From Spirochaetia bacterium (GTDB lineage: Bacteria; Spirochaetota; Spirochaetia; PWKH01), in contig JAIPFU010000008.1 in NCBI GenBank assembly GCA_021736505.1, positions 1 through 30,052 of the forward strand: a DNA stretch of 30,052 bases, read 5' to 3'. The position numbers and the translations under genes are program-made. Below the pieces are notes generated by a model that worked only from the letters and a program-made list of their open reading frames with translations, was not told where the DNA came from and searched no databases. Of the stretch, positions 1 through 6,772 are shown piece after piece (position 1 is the stretch's first letter; every line of letters begins with the position of its first letter).

Positions 1-111
1 CCGAATTTGTTCCCGTCCTTTTTCCGTAAGGCCATCATGATACCCGGAAGCGGAGAAGCTGCCCCTGAGGTCAGCTTCACTTTCACCGTGCTGTATCAGC
101 AACGCTTTCAT
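1..111 (-). CDS. Histidine phosphatase family protein, N-terminal 37 residues (partial)
   Basis: Reading the minus strand from an ATG at 111 gives MKALLIQHGESEADLRG, followed by GYHDGLTEKGREQIR at the window edge. This is the start of the phosphoglycerate-mutase-like histidine phosphatase fold: a first beta strand, the catalytic His (residue 8) in an xHGES motif, then the conserved D..LTEKGREQ segment. The usual RHG is QHG here, so the first phosphate-binding arginine is a glutamine. A GGAGG ribosome binding site lies about 7 bases upstream of the ATG. The substrate cannot be told from the N-terminus. The rest of the gene lies outside the window. The open frame was read by hand. Confidence 0.8.
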   Translation of the reverse strand, partial: MKALLIQHGESEADLRGSFSASGYHDGLTEKGREQIR

Positions 112-250
112 GTGTAAACCTCCAATGTTCCCGAAATTTCCCCATATTTTCCCCGAAATGTAGTATACCTTTTTATCCTCGATTTTTCCAGTACTTATAG
201 TATTTTTATACCAGTCCGTATAGTATGAGGCCAGAATTCAGTCTATTAAG

Positions 251-320
251 ATTAATCGTGATTTTCTCCCCTGAAAGTGGTCGAAAAATGAATCAAAATC
301 GATTAATTTTATGTTATAGT
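251..320 (+). promoter_or_regulatory. Candidate promoter with upstream inverted repeat for the helicase gene
   Basis: An extended -10 element, TGTTATAGT, lies at 312-320. No good -35 box is visible at the normal spacing. Just upstream are two imperfect inverted arms, ATTAATCGTGATTTT (251-265) and AAAATCGATTAAT (295-307), which match except for a two-base insertion. This could be an operator or simply AT-rich structure. The next gene start is 76 bases downstream. Confidence 0.35.
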
Positions 321-395
321 ATATAGAGACCGGTATTTTTTTTCATCTTCGGAATGGAGAAAGGCCGGAACCTCTTCCCGAAGGGTATTGAATAA

Positions 396-2672
396 TTGAA
401 AAAAGATGACAATGAAACTCCAGCTGTAAGCAGTAAGAGCAGTATTGACACAAAGAGTATAGATCAGTTTCTCAGTACATTTATTCCTGATGCAGGGAAA
501 GCCGGGGCAGGGGATTTTTATGCTGATGCTGACGATGAGGGAAAGGCTCTTTCGGGTGCGAAGAGCGCCTATGCGCAGCTGCCGAAGCCCTCTTTATATG
601 CTGCTCCGGAACTGACGGATGCTGACCGAGAAAAAATTGAACGATTCAGAAGCATCAGTTCTGAAACCGCATCCTCCATGGATTCCATACCGATTCCTGA
701 TCTCTCCAAGCATGTCGTAGATTATGCCAATCAGCTGAACTCAGCCCAGCTGCAGGCCGTTCTTCACAAAGAGGGACCCTTAATGATCATAGCAGGAGCG
801 GGAAGTGGAAAAACCAGGACGATCTGCTATCGGACTGCATATATGATAGAACGGGGGACGCCTCCTAAGCGAATTCTGCTGCTGACTTTCACCCGTAAGG
901 CATCAAAAGAGATGCTGGATAGAACCGCAGCACTTCTGCAGGATACGGAGCTGGGACATAAAGTGAACGGCGGCACCTTTCACGCCTTCGCCAATCAAAT
1001 GCTGAGAACCTATAGTGATCTCATTGGAGTTAAACGGAATTTTACCATCCTTGATACCGTAGACTCCCGGGACGTGATAAGTCTCATCAAGAATCAGATC
1101 AAATTAAAAAAGGGCAGGCGAAGTCATGCAGTCCCGAAGACACAGCAGATTCATAAAATCATTGCCAAGGCTAGATCCTGCAGAATGAGCATAGATGATG
1201 TAATAGAAAAGGAGTTTGATTATCTCATTGAGTATACCAAGGATATCAAGCAGATTGAAGAGCTCTACAAGATGTACAACAGAGCACATAATCAATACGA
1301 TTATGATGACCTTCTGGAACTGCTGTACCATCATCTTGAAAAAAACGCCCTGTTCCAGCAGAAACTGCAGCAGCGCTTTACCCATATCATAGTTGATGAA
1401 TATCAGGACACGAATGCTGTACAGGCAAAGATTGTAGAACTTCTAGCGGGGAAGAGTAAAAATGTAATGGTGGTGGGGGATGATGCCCAGTCAATTTATG
1501 CCTTTAGAGGGGCGCGTTACGAGAATATTCTCTCCTTTCCCACAACGTTTGCACCCTGCCGGGTAGTTAAGGTGGAGGAAAACTATAGAAGTCGACAAAA
1601 ACTTCTTGATTTCTCGAATGGAATAATTGATGCTATGCAGCTGGGGTATAAAAAGCGGCTCTTTTCCCGTGACCTGCGGGACGGTCCGCCGGAACTTCAC
1701 CGATTTTTTTATCAGACCGACGAGGCTGACTGGATTTGTAACAGAATTGAAGCGCTGAATAAAAACGGAACCGCTTATAAGAATACAGCGGTACTGTTCA
1801 GGGCGGGCTACCTCTCAAATTATGTACAGGCGGAGATGCTGAAAAGGGGAATCCCATTTGTTGTATATGGGGGGCTGAAGTTCATCGAACGACGTCAGGT
1901 GAAGGATATGCTGGCCTACCTCCGAATTCTTGTAAATCCTCTGGATGGGGTTTCCTGGAACCGGATACTGAAGATACTGCCGGATATCGGACCAGCTAGA
2001 ACGAATCTGATAATTCAGACGGTTCAGCAGAACGGCGGAGTTTTTTCAGCAGCTCCCTTTGGGGGCTACTCTTTTTTTACGGAGCTGAAACGCCTTGAAG
2101 AGATGTTTGAGAAACTTAAGGATGATGCAAAAGCGCTCTATGATAAAATTATGATTCTAAAAGAGTACTATATGCCCATTTTGAAATCCCTGGAGGCGGA
2201 TTATCGTGAAAGAATTGATGATCTCGATGTACTGGCGGTACTGGCCCGCGAATATACGGAGATCGACAAGTTCCTCTCAGATCTGGCCTTGGATCCTCCG
2301 AGCAATGCCTATCAGTCCAATGAATATATGGACGAAAAAAAGGAGGAAGACAGGGATTATGTCATACTGTCTACTATTCACTCAGCCAAGGGGCTGGAGT
2401 GGAGCCATGTTTTTGTAATCAGCATGCTTGATGGAGTTCTGCCTGGATCGCGGTCCATAAAGTTTTTTGAAGAACTTGAAGAGGAGCGGCGTCTCTTCTA
2501 TGTGGCCTGTACCCGGGCAAAGGAGGGCTTATACTTGAGTTTTCCCTCCTATATCCAATCCTACACCAGATATTTTTCTCTGCCGTCACGCTTTCTAACT
2601 GAAGTGCCGTTGACAGCATTTGACTATTATGTTGGAGAAAACCAAAAGGAGACGCTTACTCATGGGGGATAA
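396..2672 (+). CDS. ATP-dependent DNA helicase, UvrD/PcrA/Rep type (superfamily 1A)
   Basis: A 3'-5' DNA unwinding enzyme of 758 residues, expected to act in DNA repair or replication restart. All SF1A motifs are visible: Q-motif LNSAQLQAVL (114-123), Walker A GAGSGKT (134-140), motif Ia LLTFTRKAS (162-170), Walker B DEYQDT (334-339), motif III VGDDAQSIYAFRGA (360-373), motif IV ENYRSRQ, motif V TIHSAKGLEW, and motif VI RRLFYVACTRAKEGL near the C-terminus. The first 105 or so residues are a polar, Ser/Asp/Ala-rich extension not needed for the helicase core. The protein lacks the long UvrD/PcrA C-terminal tail. The start is a TTG with a weak GAAGGG site; the next in-frame candidates would cut into the extension. 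The 3' end overlaps the following lipoprotein gene by 11 bases. The family is certain. Which paralogue (UvrD, PcrA, Rep) is not, so no symbol is given. Confidence 0.93.
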   Translation: MKKDDNETPAVSSKSSIDTKSIDQFLSTFIPDAGKAGAGDFYADADDEGKALSGAKSAYAQLPKPSLYAAPELTDADREKIERFRSISSETASSMDSIPIPDLSKHVVDYANQLNSAQLQAVLHKEGPLMIIAGAGSGKTRTICYRTAYMIERGTPPKRILLLTFTRKASKEMLDRTAALLQDTELGHKVNGGTFHAFANQMLRTYSDLIGVKRNFTILDTVDSRDVISLIKNQIKLKKGRRSHAVPKTQQIHKIIAKARSCRMSIDDVIEKEFDYLIEYTKDIKQIEELYKMYNRAHNQYDYDDLLELLYHHLEKNALFQQKLQQRFTHIIVDEYQDTNAVQAKIVELLAGKSKNVMVVGDDAQSIYAFRGARYENILSFPTTFAPCRVVKVEENYRSRQKLLDFSNGIIDAMQLGYKKRLFSRDLRDGPPELHRFFYQTDEADWICNRIEALNKNGTAYKNTAVLFRAGYLSNYVQAEMLKRGIPFVVYGGLKFIERRQVKDMLAYLRILVNPLDGVSWNRILKILPDIGPARTNLIIQTVQQNGGVFSAAPFGGYSFFTELKRLEEMFEKLKDDAKALYDKIMILKEYYMPILKSLEADYRERIDDLDVLAVLAREYTEIDKFLSDLALDPPSNAYQSNEYMDEKKEEDRDYVILSTIHSAKGLEWSHVFVISMLDGVLPGSRSIKFFEELEEERRLFYVACTRAKEGLYLSFPSYIQSYTRYFSLPSRFLTEVPLTAFDYYVGENQKETLTHGG

Positions 2673-3594
2673 ATATCCGTCGCAGCTACGTATGAAGCTA
2701 CGTATGAAGCTACCTATGAAGCTGCGTATGAAGCTGCGTATTACTGCGACTTTACTGATAATGCTGGTTCTGCCGGCAGTGATGTTTACTGGCTGTTCGG
2801 TTTCTCCGCTTATGCAGCTTGAATATGATAGTTCCGAAGCTGTGGAAAAACTGCCCTATGTCTTTGACAATCCCGAGGGGGAGTATCTCAGTCAGCTTCG
2901 GGAGGAGTACAAACTAGAGGAGCGTGTTGAAGCTGCGGAGACTGATCTGGAAAAAGCGGCCATAATAACTGCATGGGTCAGCGGATTATGGCGGCATCAC
3001 AGCAGTAATCAGCCGAGCAGACAGGACCCCTTGACAATACTTCGGGAGGTAGAAGCTGGAGAACGCTTCCGCTGTGTAGAGTATGCGATCGTTATTCGGG
3101 GAGCGCTTTTTTCTCTAGGAATGCCCGCCAGGTACGTGAATCTGCATAAGAAAAACCTTGAGGAGACAAATGATGCCCATGTGGTCTGTGAAGTATATCT
3201 GCAGGATCTTGAAAAATGGGTGATGATAGACGGGCAGAAAAACAGGATACCCATGCTCGCTGAAGTCCCCCTGAGTACGACGGAACTGCAGCAGGCCCTG
3301 ATGAATAATCCCGGAGAAATTTCCTATTACCAGAAGGATCATGACAGATCATATACGAAATGGATCAAACAGTACATGTACTACATGCATACAAATCAGG
3401 ATGGGCGAAGTCTTAAGTCGGATCTTCTCTACAAGAACATGATGCTTGTGCCGAAGAATTTACCGATCCCGAAATATTACAGCAAGAGTCTGAAGGAGCA
3501 GGGCTTCTCTCTGGAAAAAAGTACAGTTATTATTCATGATAAGGATTTCTTTAATGCAGCGCCGAAAGTGGTGTATACCAAACCTGTACAGTAA
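2662..3594 (+). CDS. Transglutaminase-like fold lipoprotein
   Basis: A 310-residue predicted lipoprotein. The ATG at 2662 is chosen because AAGGAG ends about 10 bases upstream; a TTG at 2620 is open but has no clear site. The N-region is made of RMKL repeats encoded by a 12-bp tandem repeat, followed by a hydrophobic stretch and a lipobox ending at Cys45 (MFTGC). The mature part has a transglutaminase-like/papain-fold pattern: Cys139 in RFRCVEYA, His174 in DAHVVCEVY, and Asp191 in WVMIDGQ, giving a plausible Cys-His-Asp triad. In bacteria such domains act mostly as peptidases or cross-linking or amide-cleaving enzymes in the envelope; the substrate here is unknown. Its 11-base overlap with the helicase gene implies co-translation, although the two functions have no obvious link. 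Confidence 0.8.
   Translation: MGDKYPSQLRMKLRMKLPMKLRMKLRITATLLIMLVLPAVMFTGCSVSPLMQLEYDSSEAVEKLPYVFDNPEGEYLSQLREEYKLEERVEAAETDLEKAAIITAWVSGLWRHHSSNQPSRQDPLTILREVEAGERFRCVEYAIVIRGALFSLGMPARYVNLHKKNLEETNDAHVVCEVYLQDLEKWVMIDGQKNRIPMLAEVPLSTTELQQALMNNPGEISYYQKDHDRSYTKWIKQYMYYMHTNQDGRSLKSDLLYKNMMLVPKNLPIPKYYSKSLKEQGFSLEKSTVIIHDKDFFNAAPKVVYTKPVQ
2689..2736 (+). repeat. 12-bp tandem repeat, four units, in the signal-peptide N-region
   Basis: Four copies of CGTATGAAGCTA (third copy starts CCT; copies three and four end CTG), with partial copies on both sides. Each in-frame unit encodes RMKL or PMKL, so gain or loss of a unit changes the positive charge and length of the lipoprotein signal peptide without a frameshift. 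Each unit also contains an in-frame ATG. Confidence 0.95.
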
Positions 3595-3666
3595 GGCTGA
3601 TAGGAATTTTAAGGCTGATGGCTACGCTGTCGGCAGCCGCTAAACAACTTCAAAACAGCATCTCCT

Positions 3667-4476
3667 TCAGCGAGCATAACAATACAGACAGCCGTGACTG
3701 CAGCTTCTGTACCATCCAATATCCGTACTCGCAGCGCATCTGCAATTTTTTCTTTGATTCTTGTCCCGTTTGTAAGAGAATTCAGAGGGGCCCTTTAATT
3801 TTCTAATAAGCTCTCCATCGATGCATGCTCCAGGAGGAATACCGAAGGAACGCAAGTCCTTCGCTTCACAGCAGGATTGAATCTGCATGCTCTTCTGTTC
3901 AGCAATTGCAGCAAGGATAGGAGCCAGAGCTTCTGCATCAGCATCCTTCTCTTCCGTCCGATGCATGAAGAATCCCTGTTTTTCCATTCTGCGCTGGGTG
4001 CTGCGGTAGAGATCGATAAAACTGATGATGTTTCTTTTCGTGTAACCCTGCAGCCTGGATGCAATAAACGAATAGGCTTCTTCATGGTAAGCAGGAGTCA
4101 TAGTGTCGGTGAAAATAATCGGATCATAGCGCCAGATTACCCGTTCGGGGCCCCAGATATCGGCGAAGCGTTTGAATATGTCAATTTGTTTCGACACAGC
4201 GGGAACACGCGGTTCCAGTTCATCCCCGTATCCGTTAATTGTCATCATAAGATAGGTCATAAAAGGGGCGAGGGTCTCAATCTGGTCCAGCAGGGGTGCT
4301 GGGTTTTTCGACCAGAACACAAAGCAGTCTACTTCCGGGGGAAGCAGGGACACAGTTTTTTTCTGACGGGCGTTGAAAGGATTTTGAACAGTAACTGATC
4401 CCTGTTTCAGCCTCCGGAAAAACCAGTCACTGTAGAAGGCCGGAATGTCTGTCCGTCTGCTTGCACTGATAATCAA
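3667..4476 (-). CDS. DUF1848 family protein
   Basis: A 269-residue protein matching the DUF1848 family: N-terminal MIISASRRTDIPAFY, a VDCFVFWSKNPAP segment, WRYDPIIFTD in the middle, and a C-terminal cysteine cluster CRCAASTDIGWYRSCSHGCLYCYAR. The clustered cysteines suggest iron-sulfur binding, and the YCYA ending recalls spore photoproduct lyase-like radical enzymes, but the biochemical function is unestablished. The protein stops directly after CYAR. From memory, homologues run on for some tens of residues, so the C-terminus may be slightly truncated. The start is a TTG overlapping the stop of the upstream gene (TTGA at 4473-4476) with AGGGAGAA upstream, so it is translationally coupled to the 490-residue membrane protein. 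Confidence 0.85.
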   Translation of the reverse strand: MIISASRRTDIPAFYSDWFFRRLKQGSVTVQNPFNARQKKTVSLLPPEVDCFVFWSKNPAPLLDQIETLAPFMTYLMMTINGYGDELEPRVPAVSKQIDIFKRFADIWGPERVIWRYDPIIFTDTMTPAYHEEAYSFIASRLQGYTKRNIISFIDLYRSTQRRMEKQGFFMHRTEEKDADAEALAPILAAIAEQKSMQIQSCCEAKDLRSFGIPPGACIDGELIRKLKGPSEFSYKRDKNQRKNCRCAASTDIGWYRSCSHGCLYCYAR

Positions 4477-5945
4477 GAACGCTTTTCTCCCTTGCTTTCG
4501 CTGTCTCTGCTCTCATCGCTTGTGCCGTTTTCGTCGCTGCTGCTTTTAGCCTCTTTTTTTTCGGAGGAGTGTGAATTGCTTTGTGAATTGCTTTCAGGTT
4601 GTGCTTCATGCCTGTTCTTAAGCAGCTTGTTTTTCAATGCATGCATGGTATCAGAGGGGGAATACGTTTTCTTGTTTTTTTCTGTTTTCCCCGTCTTGAC
4701 TGAATCTTCATGGTTTTTTTTCGAGGGGCTGCTGCGGTCCTTCCGATTGAATTTTCCAGAGAGGTATGAAAAAACCTGCTTTGAATTCTCCTTCATTTTT
4801 TCAATGGTTTCGGGCGGAAAGAATGAATCCTCCTGAAGCTGGTTCTTTCTGCTCTCCCTCTCCGGTTCCAGATCGGAGAAGAGGGCCTTTACCCGCATCC
4901 GGGCCTCCTCCTTCCTTTCAAGTAAATCGTCACCCATCTCCTCTTCCACAGTATAGGGGGTATGAGTGGAAGAAATAAGCATATCAAAAGTGGCGTCTTT
5001 GGAGCCGGTTATCTCTAAAGCTTCCTCTGCCGTCTCCTTTTCAGCATCATCAATTTCATCACTGAGCCCGGCGGAAGAGTAGGCTTGCTTCACCGCTTCC
5101 CGTTCTATCTTCTTTTTCAGATCTTCAATCATACGCAGCCGCTTTTCCCGGAGCCGTGCGGAGCGATGTTTTGCTTTTCTCCGACGACGCTGCTCTTTGT
5201 CAGGGGGCCTCTTCAGGTCCTGAACCGATTTAGTAAGAATTTCACCCAATTCGTTTTCGAGAAAAGTTCCCTGTTTTACATGATAAGCTAAAATGAACGA
5301 CGTAGCCATCAGAATAGCAAATCCCTCAAAAGCCTTATCCACGGTGTTCTGGTACATTTCCCAGCCTGCATTGAAGAGAAAAACCTCCTTGATTTTGTGG
5401 AGCACCATGCGCAGCAGTCCGAAGATACTGACAAAGAGAAGACTTAATTTAGGCAGAGAGACAGTTGCATTGATATATGTGGCAAGCTGGGCAACCCCCA
5501 GCACAATGAGCAAGGTGATACCGATTTCTGTAATAAGAATAATTGTACGAGCGGTTTCAAAGCCTCGAGGAGATGTACGGGTGCGGTTGATGCGGTCCGT
5601 AAGCAGTCTCTGGATGGAGCGGAACTTGAAATCAATGGATCCCCGCACCTTGCGGTTTTTGTAACGGCGGGAGTAGGATTCAATCTTTTTATGCAGTTTT
5701 TCGGAGTATACCTCCGTGAGCAGCCGCTGCAGCTGATCATTAGCATGCCGGAAGGCCCAGTTCAGGTTGTAGCGCTCCCTATGCTCATTAATCTGCGAGA
5801 GCTCTTCGTAGGCCAAGTCCACCTGTTTGATGAGTTTTGAAAAGGGCGCTGTGACTTGCTTCAGAGGGAGATTATCGTCTAAACTGCGGATTTCCTGAAC
5901 TATCAGCTCCGAAATGTCAAAGGCCTTCATATCTTCTCTTATCAC
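4473..5945 (-). CDS. Membrane protein with three predicted helices and long charged C-terminal tail, unknown function
   Basis: I do not recognise this 490-residue protein. Residues 1-125 are helical and charged, probably partly coiled coil. Hydrophobic segments lie near 133-155, 164-182 and 206-222. From about 250 onward it is very rich in Lys, Arg, Glu and Ser, with an RRRRK stretch and an apparently disordered Ser/Asn/Lys/Glu tail. A GTG start at 5945 is preferred over an ATG at 5930, because AGAGG precedes it at good spacing and it overlaps the stop of a small upstream ORF (GTGA). The downstream DUF1848 gene overlaps by four bases. It may be a cytoplasm-facing scaffold in the inner membrane, but that is a guess from composition. 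Confidence 0.75.
   Translation of the reverse strand: MIREDMKAFDISELIVQEIRSLDDNLPLKQVTAPFSKLIKQVDLAYEELSQINEHRERYNLNWAFRHANDQLQRLLTEVYSEKLHKKIESYSRRYKNRKVRGSIDFKFRSIQRLLTDRINRTRTSPRGFETARTIILITEIGITLLIVLGVAQLATYINATVSLPKLSLLFVSIFGLLRMVLHKIKEVFLFNAGWEMYQNTVDKAFEGFAILMATSFILAYHVKQGTFLENELGEILTKSVQDLKRPPDKEQRRRRKAKHRSARLREKRLRMIEDLKKKIEREAVKQAYSSAGLSDEIDDAEKETAEEALEITGSKDATFDMLISSTHTPYTVEEEMGDDLLERKEEARMRVKALFSDLEPERESRKNQLQEDSFFPPETIEKMKENSKQVFSYLSGKFNRKDRSSPSKKNHEDSVKTGKTEKNKKTYSPSDTMHALKNKLLKNRHEAQPESNSQSNSHSSEKKEAKSSSDENGTSDESRDSESKGEKRS
4571..4594. repeat. 12-bp perfect tandem duplication
   Basis: GTGAATTGCTTT occurs twice in direct succession inside the disordered tail region of the 490-residue protein gene. 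On the coding strand this gives a short repeated SNSQSNS-like stretch. The length is a multiple of three, so the frame is kept. Confidence 0.9.
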
Positions 5946-6115
5946 AAAGAACCTCTGTTTTCAAGGCGTCTGTCGGCTTCATATCCCTTGGCATAAATCT
6001 TTGTGATAAAACCATGAAGATATTCTTCATGTGCAGCTTCTCTGCAAAACACCTTTTCAGGCGATATATCCCAAATCTGAAACAGCATATTTAGCCAAAA
6101 CAGAGAAAATTTCAC
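5942..6115 (-). CDS. Small ORF of 57 residues upstream of the membrane protein
   Basis: From a GTG at 6115 this reads MKFSLFWLNMLFQIWDISP, continuing through EYLHGFITKIYAKGYEADRRL to the stop. An ATG at residue 10 is an alternative start giving 48 residues. The composition looks protein-like, and its TGA overlaps the GTG start of the 490-residue gene, typical of translational coupling. The ribosome site (AGG three bases before the GTG) is weak. Family unknown. The N-terminus is hydrophobic and aromatic, the rest mixed-charge. It could be a real small protein or a coupling leader ORF. Confidence 0.5.
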   Translation of the reverse strand: MKFSLFWLNMLFQIWDISPEKVFCREAAHEEYLHGFITKIYAKGYEADRRLENRGSL

Positions 6116-6206
6116 TTACCTAGGCGTATCACAATGGTTTGTGCCACCTTATATTAGAGCATTTAAAAATGTCATTTACAATTTTTCCAAAGCTGTATTT
6201 TAACTC

Positions 6207-6242
6207 ATCCTACTTATCCCGATTATCCTGCTCATCCTGCTT
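6207..6242. repeat. Four degenerate 9-bp tandem units
   Basis: Consecutive nonamers ATCCTACTT, ATCCCGATT, ATCCTGCTC and ATCCTGCTT lie in the leader upstream of the YjbQ gene, ending at the candidate -35 box. Other tandem units of short period occur across this window. Confidence 0.8.
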
Positions 6243-6269
6243 GTACAATATGCGGGGGCGGTATAAAAT
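6241..6269 (+). promoter_or_regulatory. Candidate sigma-70-type promoter for yjbQ-patatin unit
   Basis: TTGTAC (6241-6246) and TAAAAT (6264-6269) are separated by 17 bases, about 58 bases before the YjbQ ATG. The -10 match is good and the -35 match only fair. An alternative -10, TATAAA, begins at 6262 with a 15-base spacer. Confidence 0.35.
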
Positions 6270-6326
6270 ATGTAGATACCCTTTCCTGAGCTTGCAAGAA
6301 GTAATAATTGCTATGAGGAGGCGGAT

Positions 6327-6734
6327 ATGCAGCGTATCATCACCGTTGAGACGAACGAACGGGAAGAGCTGGTGGATATAACCTCACGGATTAACAGCGT
6401 TTTCAACGAAAATGCAGTCAGTCAGGGTATTCTTACAGTCTATGTTCAGGGCGCAACGGCGGGAATCATGATTCAGGAGAATTGGGACGACAGCGTGCAG
6501 ATGGATGTAATTGCTCTGCTGAGAAAACTGATCCCCCAGGGGGTCTGGATCCACGACTACCAGGACAACAATGGCGACGCGCATTTAAAAGCTGGACTTG
6601 TCGGTCCGGACGTGACTATCCCTGTGATTGATGGAGAACTCGGCCTGTCCACCTGGCAGAATATTTTTCTCTGCGAATTTGACGGGCCCCGTCGGGAGCG
6701 ACGCGTGGTGCTTACCCTGCTGAAGGACGAATGA
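6327..6734 (+). CDS. yjbQ: YjbQ family protein (UPF0047)
   Basis: A 135-residue protein matching the YjbQ/UPF0047 family in length and motifs: GILTVYVQGATAGIMIQEN, a metal-ligand-like region with HDYQDNNGDAHLKAGLVGP, and LGLSTWQNIFLCEFDGPRRERRV near the end. Family members are annotated as secondary thiamine-phosphate synthases on the basis of weak complementation of thiE mutants; the true role is unsettled. The start is fixed by a strong AGGAGG about 7 bases upstream of the ATG. It ends 38 bases before the patatin gene on the same strand, so they may share a transcript. Confidence 0.9.
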   Translation: MQRIITVETNEREELVDITSRINSVFNENAVSQGILTVYVQGATAGIMIQENWDDSVQMDVIALLRKLIPQGVWIHDYQDNNGDAHLKAGLVGPDVTIPVIDGELGLSTWQNIFLCEFDGPRRERRVVLTLLKDE

Positions 6735-6772
6735 TTCGTCTGAAATAATTAAAAAAGAAATGAGGATCCCCT

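Noticed and set aside
3595..3666. GC-rich GGCTG/CAGCC stem as a terminator between convergent genes
   Set aside because: Only five paired bases over a long loop and no U-tract.
3877..4398. 173-codon plus-strand frame opposite DUF1848
   Set aside because: The minus-strand frame has family motifs and coupling; this one has neither a ribosome site nor recognisable motifs.
6139..6381. 80-codon plus-strand frame before yjbQ
   Set aside because: It spans the candidate promoter and nonamer repeats, has no ribosome site and overlaps the YjbQ start.
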